This document shows positions 38,490-46,122 of a stretch of 64,000 nucleotides of DNA, piece after piece. This DNA comes from Variovorax fucosicus (lineage in GTDB: Bacteria; Pseudomonadota; Gammaproteobacteria; Burkholderiales; Burkholderiaceae_C), in NCBI RefSeq assembly GCF_030316825.1, contig NZ_JASZYU010000002.1, positions 496,001-560,000 of the forward strand, written 5' to 3'. Under the pieces are notes generated by a model, which saw only the letters and a list, made by a program, of their open reading frames with translations, was not told the origin of the DNA and searched no databases. Positions within the stretch are counted from its first letter, which is position 1. Each line of letters starts with the position of its first letter. The translations under genes were made by a program, and so were the position numbers.

Positions 38490-39047
38490 TCAGCGATTTG
38501 CGTAGGGCAGACTGCCGTGAGATTCAATGTCGGCGTCCACCTTCCATTTGGAAACGGCATCGCTCCAAAGCTCATCGTTCTTAACGGTAGTCAACGTGGT
38601 TGGGCTGCAATGCATCTCACGGCTCGCATGCAAGGAGCCCTGGCGCTGTACCAGCAAGCCCGACTCCTTAAAACCCGTGCCCTCGATTGAGTACAAGATG
38701 TACTTGTAGTCCCCGTTGCTGAACGTGTGGGCATAGCCGCCGGTGGCACCGGCAAAGCGCAATCGGGTGAACGTGAAAGCGTCACTACCGTTGCCACTGG
38801 CCGGATACCTCAGCTCGATCTTCGAGGGGCGTCCATACAGGTAGTGAAAACTTCTGCCCCCTTGCTGAGCAGAAGCGGTCGACGCGCACAACGACACCAT
38901 CTTGCGGGCCGGGCCTTTCAGCGTGCAAGAAAACACAGGCTCCTCGCTCGCCGCGCACAGGCTGGGTGCCAGGGTCTTTTGTGCGGAGGCGTGAAGGCAA
39001 AGAAGACCGAGAGCAGATGCGGTAAAGAGTGAGCCAATACGGTTCAT
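38490..39047 (-). CDS. Candidate immunity protein for the GH19 effector
   Basis: A 185-residue exported protein: signal peptide MNRIGSLFTASALGLLCLHA cut near ASA-QK. The mature protein has Cys at PSLCAAS, FSCTLKG, SLCASTA and EMHCSPT, so probably two disulfides, and beta-type stretches such as SKIELRYPASGNGSDAFTF and DYKYILYSIEGTGFKESGLL. Fold not recognised. It lies 28 bases upstream of the GH19 effector on the same strand. Immunity is inferred from position and export. Confidence 0.7.
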   Translation of the reverse strand: MNRIGSLFTASALGLLCLHASAQKTLAPSLCAASEEPVFSCTLKGPARKMVSLCASTASAQQGGRSFHYLYGRPSKIELRYPASGNGSDAFTFTRLRFAGATGGYAHTFSNGDYKYILYSIEGTGFKESGLLVQRQGSLHASREMHCSPTTLTTVKNDELWSDAVSKWKVDADIESHGSLPYANR

Positions 39048-39053
39048 GGAGTG

Positions 39054-39110
39054 TTTGCTATCTAATTGACAGCTGGTGCAGCAGGATCTGTGGGCGTTGA
39101 TGTGCGATCA
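39054..39110 (-). repeat. Module-boundary repeat, copy F
   Basis: Minus strand: GATCGCACATCAACGCCCAC, degenerate middle, then GTCAATTAGATAGCAAA. The start codon seen in other copies is absent (CCCACAG). It lies between DUF4189 copy a and the GH19 immunity gene. Confidence 0.6.
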
Positions 39111-39130
39111 GATCTATGAGATGACGGTGT

Positions 39131-39640
39131 CTACCGAATCCGCACTGGCAGGCTGCAGGCGGAGTAGAGAACACGGCAGTCCGGGTTTCCCTCGCCGCGG
39201 CATGTTTTCATGCCAAGTTCGGTGGCTTTTTGTATCGTGGCGGCATTTGGCGTGTTGTAGGTTTTGCTACCTACTACGAGCACGGCGCATTGGTTGTCAT
39301 ACGTCACGTCAATCTTGCAATTCACCCCCCCCTGTCGCTGGCAATCGCGAATCGCGGCCTGCGATGCTTCTCCTTCGCTTCGCCTATCGACGGCAACACC
39401 AATCACAGCGTTGGGTGCATCCGTCGTGATCGCACCCCATCGCCGCTCCCATTGCGGCGCTGGCTGCTGCGGTGCCTGCTGATTTCCATTCCCAGGGATT
39501 GGCGCGCATGAGGAGGGCTGATTGGGCGCAAATTGAAAGGGGTACATGCCTTGAGGGCAGCCCCCTTCAGCATGCGCGAGACCGCTCCCAAGCAATCCCG
39601 CGCCCATCAACAATAAAACTCGTACCAACGTTCCCATCAT
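39131..39640 (-). CDS. DUF4189 protein, copy a
   Basis: A 169-residue exported DUF4189 protein: signal peptide ending GLAHA-EGG, CPQGMYPFQFAPNQPSSCAP, linker, then ERRWGAITTDAPNAVIGVAV, DCQRQGGVNCKIDVTYDNQC and the shared end YSACSLPVRIR. Start overlaps the virB6a stop (ATGA). It follows the virB6 copy of the core operon, so this pairing is probably ancestral to the other two. Confidence 0.8.
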   Translation of the reverse strand: MMGTLVRVLLLMGAGLLGSGLAHAEGGCPQGMYPFQFAPNQPSSCAPIPGNGNQQAPQQPAPQWERRWGAITTDAPNAVIGVAVDRRSEGEASQAAIRDCQRQGGVNCKIDVTYDNQCAVLVVGSKTYNTPNAATIQKATELGMKTCRGEGNPDCRVLYSACSLPVRIR

Positions 39641-40740
39641 GCTTCTCCATCAACCTTGAGCGCCTTTGGTGGCGGGGGGACGGATGCGGGTCTGATCTGG
39701 TCAGCAGGTGGCTCTACCGACGCTCGGTTGAGGTTGCTGCCAAGGCCACCGGATGGTTGGCCTACGGGAGCCGTTTGCGCTTTATCGGGAGCCTGTTGAG
39801 CATAAGACCCCGCTGGCTGCCCGCCCGATCCCGGGCTGCCCGCGTTCTGTTGCCCCCCGCTGACCGCCGGGTACGGGTTGAAACTCCCCATCGTCCCCCC
39901 AAAGAACGCAGCCGCCATCGGCGGCGCAGAAATCAGCAACGTCGTCATCAGCAACCCGATGCCCCCTTGCTGCATCGCCTGGTTGGTCAACCCCTGACTG
40001 CCTTCGAGATCGAATATCTTGGTGAGGGCGCCGGTCGCCCACAAGGCCCCAGCCACGCGCAGCGTCAGGTCCAGCACGAGCGAGACCATGAAACTGAGCA
40101 CCGCCATCGAGAACAAGGTGCCCAGCCCATAGTTCAGCCATCGCCAGAACATCGACTCGGTCACCTTGAAGATCAGGCACATGATGAAAATCGGCCCGAA
40201 CCCGATAAACAGCGCCAGCGCCACCTTGTACATGAGCAGCATGGCCGCGGCCGTCATCGGCGGGCCGGCCACGCCCAGCATGGCGATCAGCGAGGCACGG
40301 CCTGCAGCGGCCACGTTGTCGGGGCTGTTGCTGGCGTTGAGTCCCTGCGCGCCGTCGATGGCGGCCATCGCCACCGCGGTGTAGACCAGGTTCTTGTCGA
40401 TGACCTTCTCGGGCTTCTCGTCGTTGCCCGTGACCAGGCCGTTGATGCCCGAGGCCATGGTGTCGGTGAAGAAGGTCTGGATGCTGGAGCCGCCCAGGGC
40501 CATCGTGGAGGCGGCGATCAGGATGAGGGTGGTGCGGCTCGCATTGACCACCAGCCCCATCATTGGCTCGCGCGACTGGCCCGTGACGATGCGGAAGCCC
40601 TGCACCATGATCCAGGCAGTGAAGAGCACCAGGGCGATGGCCGCGACCGCTGACATGGCGTTCTGCATGAGGTTGTCGCGGAAGGTGTTGATTCGGTCGT
40701 CGACCCAAGCGTAGATCAGCGCGAAGTAGGCCATGTCCAT
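39637..40740 (-). CDS. virB6: VirB6-family T4SS inner-membrane protein, copy a
   Basis: A 367-residue polytopic inner-membrane protein in the normal virB6 position after virB5. Start MDMAYFALIYAWVDDRINTF differs from copies b and c. Membrane segments include AAIALVLFTAWIMVQGFRIV near residue 33, VALALFIGFGPIFIMCLIFK near 180 and LFSMAVLSFMVSLVLDLTL near 213. The Pro/Gly-rich tail ends with PPADQIRPASVPPPPKALKV. VirB6 forms part of the inner-membrane channel. It starts 12 bases after virB5. Confidence 0.9.
   Translation of the reverse strand: MDMAYFALIYAWVDDRINTFRDNLMQNAMSAVAAIALVLFTAWIMVQGFRIVTGQSREPMMGLVVNASRTTLILIAASTMALGGSSIQTFFTDTMASGINGLVTGNDEKPEKVIDKNLVYTAVAMAAIDGAQGLNASNSPDNVAAAGRASLIAMLGVAGPPMTAAAMLLMYKVALALFIGFGPIFIMCLIFKVTESMFWRWLNYGLGTLFSMAVLSFMVSLVLDLTLRVAGALWATGALTKIFDLEGSQGLTNQAMQQGGIGLLMTTLLISAPPMAAAFFGGTMGSFNPYPAVSGGQQNAGSPGSGGQPAGSYAQQAPDKAQTAPVGQPSGGLGSNLNRASVEPPADQIRPASVPPPPKALKVDGEA
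40054..40616 (-). repeat. Near-identical virB6 core block, copy in virB6a
   Basis: Partner of 36633-37195; about ten mismatches in some 560 bp by eye. Sequences on either side diverge sharply, as after gene conversion or a recent unequal exchange. Confidence 0.8.
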
Positions 40741-40752
40741 GATGAGGAGCCT

Positions 40753-41571
40753 TTACTTGATGGCCAGGGCGGCCGCCAGGGCGCCTGTCTGGATGAGCTG
40801 GCCTAGACTGGGAAGGCTGCCGCCGCTGCCTTTGATGGCGGTCTGTGACAGGGCGTTTTGCTGGCCTTCGTGGAATTTGATGGCGGCCTCGTAGGCGGCC
40901 AGACGGGTGCGCCAGAAGCCCATTTCGGCTTGCAGCTTGCCGATGGTGCGCAACGACTCGTTGGTGTTGGCCCACAGGTCGCCCTGGGTCTTGGCCGAGC
41001 CGCGGTTGCTGTCGATCTTGGTGAGCTGCTCGCTGTATTGCTGGAAGCGGTTCGCCATCTCGATGCTGTCGTTGAAGGCCTGAACGCGCAACTGGATGAG
41101 CTGCTGGCAGATCTGCTGCTTGATCGAAGAGGAGTTGGTCGCGCTGATGGTGGCGATGCTGGTGACGTTCTGACTGGAGCCGCCAGCCCCTGCGGCAGCG
41201 CCCAATGCGCCGCCGCCCTGGCTGGGACAGGCCTGTTGCACGTAGCCAGAGGTGTCCGAGATTTTCTGAAGCTGGTTGCCGGGGGTCAGCGTCGCCGAGA
41301 AGCCCAGGTTGGCGACACTGGTCTGGATTTCCTTGAGGACGTTGGAGGTCGTCTTGTTCAGATCGCCATCGCCGAGACGGCTTTTGATGTCGTCGAGTTT
41401 GTCTTGGGCTTTTGAGTCGCTGACGTCGACGTCGGCGTGGGCGATGCCGATGAGAGCGGTGGCCGCGATGACGAGGAAAGCCGCGCGAAATACACGTGCT
41501 GCACTTGGTAAGGTCTTGCGCGGGGGGATGTGAACAGGCTCGGCGCGAGCGAGGGTCGGGCGTCGGATCAT
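40753..41571 (-). CDS. virB5: VirB5-like minor pilus protein
   Basis: A 272-residue exported protein in the virB5 position. After a long basic N-region comes a signal segment (FRAAFLVIAATALIGIAHAD), then a mainly helical body (SDSKAQDKLDDIKSRLGDG, SIKQQICQQLIQLRVQAFND, LWANTNESLRTIGKLQAEMG). VirB5 proteins sit at the pilus tip. Similarity is of the P-type T4SS/TrbJ-like kind rather than close to Agrobacterium VirB5. The ATG at 41571 is taken since the frame further upstream overlaps the neighbouring gene. Confidence 0.78.
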   Translation of the reverse strand: MIRRPTLARAEPVHIPPRKTLPSAARVFRAAFLVIAATALIGIAHADVDVSDSKAQDKLDDIKSRLGDGDLNKTTSNVLKEIQTSVANLGFSATLTPGNQLQKISDTSGYVQQACPSQGGGALGAAAGAGGSSQNVTSIATISATNSSSIKQQICQQLIQLRVQAFNDSIEMANRFQQYSEQLTKIDSNRGSAKTQGDLWANTNESLRTIGKLQAEMGFWRTRLAAYEAAIKFHEGQQNALSQTAIKGSGGSLPSLGQLIQTGALAAALAIK

Positions 41572-41603
41572 GGCGGCTTCTTGGGTGGGTGTTGTTGTGC
41601 TGC

Positions 41604-41954
41604 TTACTCGACGCGGCCCCATTGGTTCATGATGGTGTCGGAAATATTGCTGTTGTTCTGGGTGTTGGTGGCGCCCGAGCAGCTGTTCATGTACTGCTTG
41701 CGGTAGTCGTAGGACTGGTCGGGCCAGAATTTGATAACGGGGTAGTAGGTCCAGATGGCAAGGCCACCGGGGGCCGGTATGTGCCAGTAGGCGATGGCGG
41801 AGGAGCAGTTGCCGGGTGGGGTGCCTTGGCCGGAGATGCTGGCCATGCAGAGGTAGAGGGTGCAGGGGTCTGGAGCCTGGGCATGTGCGGATGTGTTCAC
41901 GCTGGCGATTCCCAGCGCGAGGGAGAGGGCGGCCAAAAGGGTGCGCAGTCTCAT
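41604..41954 (-). CDS. TrbM/KikA-like exported protein
   Basis: A 116-residue protein with a signal peptide ending SAHAQA, then DPCTLYLCMASISGQGTPPG, CSSAIAYWHIPAPG and RKQYMNSCSGATN. The CxxxxC opening, central Cys and late NSC match the TrbM/KikA/MpfK pattern of conjugative T4SSs as I remember it. It lies between virB4 and virB5, where the Xanthomonas citri killing T4SS also has a small exported protein gene (XAC2611 in memory). Role unknown, probably periplasmic. Confidence 0.7.
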   Translation of the reverse strand: MRLRTLLAALSLALGIASVNTSAHAQAPDPCTLYLCMASISGQGTPPGNCSSAIAYWHIPAPGGLAIWTYYPVIKFWPDQSYDYRKQYMNSCSGATNTQNNSNISDTIMNQWGRVE

Positions 41955-42002
41955 GGAAACCTCCGAAGTATTGAAGTGATGGTTGGCAGGGCCTGGGGTC
42001 GA

Positions 42003-44519
42003 TCAGGCGATGAGGCGCGGACGCGCCGCGCGCTGGACGGGCTGGACGGGCTGGACGGGCTGGTCGGGCTGGTCGGCGGGCGCGGTCACGCGCTTGCCGC
42101 TGCCCTTGCGGTTGTCGTAGAAGTCCCGCAACCATTGCTCGGGCCGCAGGTCGTCGATGGGGATGCCCTCGGCCCTGGCGCTCTGGTGCAGCACGCCGTG
42201 CAGGATTTCGATGTTGTCGGTGGAGGCGGAAATGACGGCGAGCGCGTCGTCCATGCCGCGCAGGTCGAGCTGGCACACCGAGGACATGTGGCCCTGCTTG
42301 ACGAGGAAGCGGCGCGAGCGTTCGTCCAGGCTGATCACCACCTGGTATTCGGACTCGGTAAGCTTCAGGCCCTCGATGTAGTCCGCGCGGCTGGCGTTGG
42401 GGTTGGGCAGCAGGATCATGGTGGCGGTCTGCTCGATGAGCGCGGCCGAGATGTCGCTGCCCAGCGCGTCTTCGGGGCTCTGGGTGGCGAAGATGCCCAT
42501 GCCGTTCTGTTTACGGATGGTCTTCTGCTTGTTCTTGGCAAAGTCCTTGAGGGCGCCGCCGCCGTCGAGAATTTTCCAGAACTCGTCCATCACGTAGATG
42601 AGGCGGCGGCCATCAATCAGGGCATCCAGCCGGTGCAGCAGGTAGTTGATGACCGGGACGCGTACCTCGGGGTTGTCGATGACATCGGTGTAGTCGAAGC
42701 CTATGATGTTTGCTTTTTGCAGGTCGATGGTGTCCTTGGGGTTGTCGAACACCCAGCCCAACGAGTTGCCCGCGGTCCACTTGCGCATGCGGATGAAGAG
42801 ACCGTCGTCCCCCATGTTGGGCAGGCTCTTCTGGAAGTTGGTCATGTTGCGCAGATGCTCGGGCGTGTCGAGCATGGCTTCGACGGCGCGGAAGATGTCG
42901 TCTTCCTCGCGGGAGGTGTAGTCCAGCTTGCCGGCCAGCACCTTGACGAGCTCGCTCAGGAACTGGACGTTGGCCTCGGTGCGTTCGCAATGGAAAGGGT
43001 TGAAGCCGGTGGGCTGGCCGTTTTCCAGCGAGAGGTAGTTGCCGCCGCAGGCGCGCACGAAGATCTCGGCGCCGCGATCCTTGTCGAAGAAGAAGATGGT
43101 GGGCGCGGGGTCGAGCTTCTGGATCTGGCTGAGTAGGAAGTTGATGAGCGCCGTCTTGCCGGTGCCGGACTTGCCGATGACCATGGTGTTGGCAATGGCC
43201 TTTTCGCCCAGCGAGTTTTCGCCGGGCAGCGTGGCGTGGAAATTGAAGTAGTAGGGCTGGCCGTTGACGGTCTGCAGCGTGGTGACGCACGGGCCCCAGG
43301 GGTTGTTGTCGCGCTTGCCGCTGGCGAAGTTGTGCAGTGGCGACATGCCCAGAAAGTTGAGCGAGCTGACGCTGGCCAGCCGGGTGCGGTATTTCCAGTT
43401 GCCGGGGAATTGCGCGTAGAACGCGGCGGTGACGGCCAGGTCTTCCTTGATCGAGACGAAGCCCGCGTTGGAGAGCTCGGCGCGGGTGGTGGCGATGTGC
43501 TGGGAAAGCGTCGCCTGGTCGGGCGCGTAGACGGCGATGGTGAAGTGATACTGGCCCAGCACAAAGTTGCCGGACGAAATCTGGTCCATGGCCTGATCGA
43601 GCTCGACGATCTGGCTGACGGCCTTGTCGCCGGACGAAATCATCATGCCCTTGGTGCGCTCGAGCGCCTTGAGCGCGTCGTGCCGCCCCATGGGGCTGAA
43701 GGAATGGGTGATGACGTATTCGAAGTCGAGGTACTTGAGCCCGTTAAGGATGCCGGGATGGGTACCGTCGGGGTATTCCTTGACATTGAGGATGGCGCCG
43801 AAGTGATTGACGCCGTTGGGTGTGGTCAACACGAAGTCGCCGGTCTTGGCGGAGAAGCGCTGACGGCTGACGGCGAGGTAGCGGTAGACGGGCGCCTTCA
43901 GCACCGGCACGGGCTCGTCGACGCGGTTGAGCAGGTAGCCGAAGAATTCGAGGGTTTCCGAAAAGACGATCCCGTTGGTGGCCTCATACATGCGCAGGCG
44001 AACGGGCGTGTAGTCCTTGAGCACGGCCTCCATGTTGCCGGCCAGTTCGAGTATCTTGTCGATGGCTTGTTGCTGTTCGGACGCCAGCCGAGAGACATCG
44101 GCGGACTTTTCGACGAAGCGTTTGCCCGAGACCACGGGGCGGTACAGCATCGTCACGTAGAGCTCGTTCTGCATGAGCTTTTGCGCCGAGAGCCCTTTGA
44201 AGTACGCGTCGGACAGCGATTGGTTGAAGGCTTCCTTGAACCGGCTGCTGTCCTTGACGTGCCGGCGGCGGCGCAGGTCGTGCACCCAGAAGGCCACATT
44301 GGTGAAGTCCGGCGCGCGCAGCGTTTGCAGCATGCGGTTGAAGGTGTTGTGCCGGTGCTCGAGTTCCCATTCTTCGCGGCCGACGAAGGGCAACCCTTCC
44401 AGTCGCCAGGTCAGCAAGTAGTCGCCACCCGTGGTCTTGAGCACGGTAGGAGACACGTGCGTGGAAAGCGGAATGAACTCACCAATGGGGGTGTCAGGGC
44501 TGAAGGGCGGCGTGGACAT
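42003..44519 (-). CDS. virB4: T4SS ATPase VirB4
   Basis: VirB4 is the large cytoplasmic/inner-membrane ATPase that powers T4SS assembly. The 838 residues carry Walker A VIGKSGTGKTALINFLLSQI near residue 450, Walker B RLIYVMDEFWKILDGGG near 645 and the ATQSPEDALGSDISAALIEQ segment after it. The ATG at 44519 (MSTPPFSPDTPIGEFIPLS) is the family-like start; the 37-codon extension overlaps virB3. The C-terminus carries a short Asp/Gln/Pro/Val repeat encoded by a 9-base tandem. Confidence 0.95.
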   Translation of the reverse strand: MSTPPFSPDTPIGEFIPLSTHVSPTVLKTTGGDYLLTWRLEGLPFVGREEWELEHRHNTFNRMLQTLRAPDFTNVAFWVHDLRRRRHVKDSSRFKEAFNQSLSDAYFKGLSAQKLMQNELYVTMLYRPVVSGKRFVEKSADVSRLASEQQQAIDKILELAGNMEAVLKDYTPVRLRMYEATNGIVFSETLEFFGYLLNRVDEPVPVLKAPVYRYLAVSRQRFSAKTGDFVLTTPNGVNHFGAILNVKEYPDGTHPGILNGLKYLDFEYVITHSFSPMGRHDALKALERTKGMMISSGDKAVSQIVELDQAMDQISSGNFVLGQYHFTIAVYAPDQATLSQHIATTRAELSNAGFVSIKEDLAVTAAFYAQFPGNWKYRTRLASVSSLNFLGMSPLHNFASGKRDNNPWGPCVTTLQTVNGQPYYFNFHATLPGENSLGEKAIANTMVIGKSGTGKTALINFLLSQIQKLDPAPTIFFFDKDRGAEIFVRACGGNYLSLENGQPTGFNPFHCERTEANVQFLSELVKVLAGKLDYTSREEDDIFRAVEAMLDTPEHLRNMTNFQKSLPNMGDDGLFIRMRKWTAGNSLGWVFDNPKDTIDLQKANIIGFDYTDVIDNPEVRVPVINYLLHRLDALIDGRRLIYVMDEFWKILDGGGALKDFAKNKQKTIRKQNGMGIFATQSPEDALGSDISAALIEQTATMILLPNPNASRADYIEGLKLTESEYQVVISLDERSRRFLVKQGHMSSVCQLDLRGMDDALAVISASTDNIEILHGVLHQSARAEGIPIDDLRPEQWLRDFYDNRKGSGKRVTAPADQPDQPVQPVQPVQRAARPRLIA
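42032..42076. repeat. Five-copy 9-base tandem in the virB4 3' end
   Basis: GCTGGACGG three times, then GCTGGTCGG twice. On the coding strand this gives the DQPDQPVQPVQPVQ run near the VirB4 C-terminus, a likely length-variable site. Confidence 0.85.
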
Positions 44520-44541
44520 GGTTATGGGCTCCCGGCTTCTT

Positions 44542-44850
44542 CTAGACGTTGTCTTTGGACTGCCCGCGATACACGTTGGGCGTGAACACCCACATGCCCT
44601 CATGCTGTCCGATGTTGCGCGTGCGGACACGGAACTGCAGGCGCAGCCCGAGCAGCCGGAAGATCAATTCGTCGCGCTTGGCCATCATGCGCATGATGAA
44701 GATCACCGGCGGGATCAGCAGCAGATAGAACAAGTTGAAGTACATGGCCAGCAACATGCATCCGCCCGCGCCCAGGAAAAAGGGCACGTAGGGCACGCCC
44801 ATGAACATGGGCGGGCGGGTGCAGCCGCGGAACATCGCGTTCTTATGCAT
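44542..44850 (-). CDS. virB3: T4SS inner-membrane protein VirB3
   Basis: A 102-residue protein with VirB3 layout: FRGCTRPPMFMGVPYVPFF near residue 7, a hydrophobic hairpin (GCMLLAMYFNLFYLLLIPPV) and a cytoplasmic tail RDELIFRLLGLRLQFRVRTR. VirB3 anchors VirB4 in the inner-membrane complex. Its ATG lies three bases after the virB2 stop codon begins to clear, and virB4 follows 22 bases on, the standard order. Confidence 0.9.
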   Translation of the reverse strand: MHKNAMFRGCTRPPMFMGVPYVPFFLGAGGCMLLAMYFNLFYLLLIPPVIFIMRMMAKRDELIFRLLGLRLQFRVRTRNIGQHEGMWVFTPNVYRGQSKDNV

Positions 44851-45286
44851 AGTGGGTCAGCGACTGCACGATGCCGGCGAGTTGGGTCAAGGGATCGACC
44901 GTGATGCTGGCCGAGCAGCTCGTGCCGCCGCCGACGGCGGAGCTGTTGCCAAGAAACAGTTTGGCGATCTGGGTGGCCGCGCCGATCAGCAGGGCACCGA
45001 TGAAGACTGGAGCAACGTCGCTGATGCGTTTGTGGGCGAATGCAATCTGGTAGCCCGAGAAAATGATGGCGACGGTTACAACCACGATGGACACGGCGTT
45101 GAGCACGCCGACGATGGTTTTGACAAAACCGCAGGCGGTTTCCCCGAGCCCGCCGTCTGCCGACCCCTGAGCCATGGCTAGGCAAGGCAGGACGATCAGC
45201 GCGGCAATGGCGAGATTGCGAAGCGTGCGCGCGTGCGCGCTGCTGGCGAACGATGGAGCGGCGGTGTTGTTGTGTTGGCGTTGCAT
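44843..45286 (-). CDS. virB2: T4SS major pilin VirB2
   Basis: A 147-residue prepilin: N-region and signal segment (NLAIAALIVLPCLAMAQGSA) then two membrane helices (VLNAVSIVVVTVAIIFSGYQ and PVFIGALLIGAATQIAKLF) joined by a short basic loop HKRISD, the VirB2/TrbC pattern. AGAGGA stands eight bases before the ATG at 45286. The tail after the second helix (residues 115-147) is longer than in many VirB2 pilins and holds a Cys. Confidence 0.88.
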   Translation of the reverse strand: MQRQHNNTAAPSFASSAHARTLRNLAIAALIVLPCLAMAQGSADGGLGETACGFVKTIVGVLNAVSIVVVTVAIIFSGYQIAFAHKRISDVAPVFIGALLIGAATQIAKLFLGNSSAVGGGTSCSASITVDPLTQLAGIVQSLTHYA

Positions 45287-45326
45287 GGTGAGTTCCTCTC
45301 TGATTGATAAAAGTGAAGGGCCGGGG

Positions 45327-46103
45327 TCAGAAAACAAAGGCGCCGTCGCCGGCAGGGCGGTCAGTCGGAGCGGCTTGTACTGCTGGGGCTAGCACGTTGC
45401 CCGCGCCTGGATGGCGAACCTGAGGCACGAAGACATCGGAGGCGCCCGCAGGTGCGCCGAGTGGCGAGGCGGGCACCTGGGTGGCTGCAACTGCAGCCGC
45501 AGCAACTGGTTGCGTGGAAGCATCCAGCGGGACCACGCGCATCGAGATGCGCGATGCCGCGGTGGTGGATTGCACCGCCGCGATGGAGCGGGCGCCGGTC
45601 GGTGGCGCGCTGGCCGGACGTAGGGGGATCGCGGCGGGCGGCGCGGCTGGTGCTTGTGCGAGGGTGACGCCGCGGCTGATCGAGTCGTAGATTTTCTGCA
45701 CGTAGCCGCTGCGAAAGCCAGTCACAAAGTTGCCGGAGTAGTAGCAACTGAAGGCCTTGCCCCAGTCGCCGCCGGCGCGGGCATAGCAGTTGGCCAGGAT
45801 GCTGGCACCGGCGGCCAGATTGGCGCAAAGATCGAAGGCTTTCTCGTGGGTGTCGAACCCGTACTTGCGAAAGTTGACCTGATTGACTTGCGCTGCGCCA
45901 AGCGAATAGTTGTAGCCCTTGGACTTGAGCATTTGCGCCGTGGCCACCGCTTCTTCAAGCGTCTTGGGCTGGCGCACGACCTGGCCTCCAATAACGCCGA
46001 TCGCGAACGGATTGGCGCCGGACTCGACGTGCACGACGTGTCGCATCACTTGCGCCGGAACGGCGAGGTTGGGGCAGGCGATGGCTTCCATTCCCGGGAA
46101 CAC
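45327..46103 (-). CDS. virB1: T4SS lytic transglycosylase VirB1
   Basis: VirB1 opens the peptidoglycan for channel assembly. The 258-residue product has an SLT domain (MRHVVHVESGANPFAIGVIG with catalytic Glu, YNYSLGAAQVNQVNFRKYGF, SCYYSGNF) and an Ala/Pro-rich C-terminal half. I choose a GTG start at 46103, since AAGGAG lies eight bases before it; the next ATG (46091) is too far from that site. No clear signal peptide is present, which is odd for VirB1. Confidence 0.88.
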   Translation of the reverse strand: MFPGMEAIACPNLAVPAQVMRHVVHVESGANPFAIGVIGGQVVRQPKTLEEAVATAQMLKSKGYNYSLGAAQVNQVNFRKYGFDTHEKAFDLCANLAAGASILANCYARAGGDWGKAFSCYYSGNFVTGFRSGYVQKIYDSISRGVTLAQAPAAPPAAIPLRPASAPPTGARSIAAVQSTTAASRISMRVVPLDASTQPVAAAAVAATQVPASPLGAPAGASDVFVPQVRHPGAGNVLAPAVQAAPTDRPAGDGAFVF

Positions 46104-46122
46104 GGTGTTTGCTCCTTCGGCC

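Noticed and set aside
42032..42076. CRISPR-like short repeat array
   Set aside because: A 9-base in-frame tandem with no spacers; it is coding repeat in virB4.
40753..42276. VirB5 read as a 507-residue protein
   Set aside because: The N-terminal 235 codons are out-of-frame sequence over the TrbM-like gene; the VirB5 signal peptide begins at the ATG at 41571.
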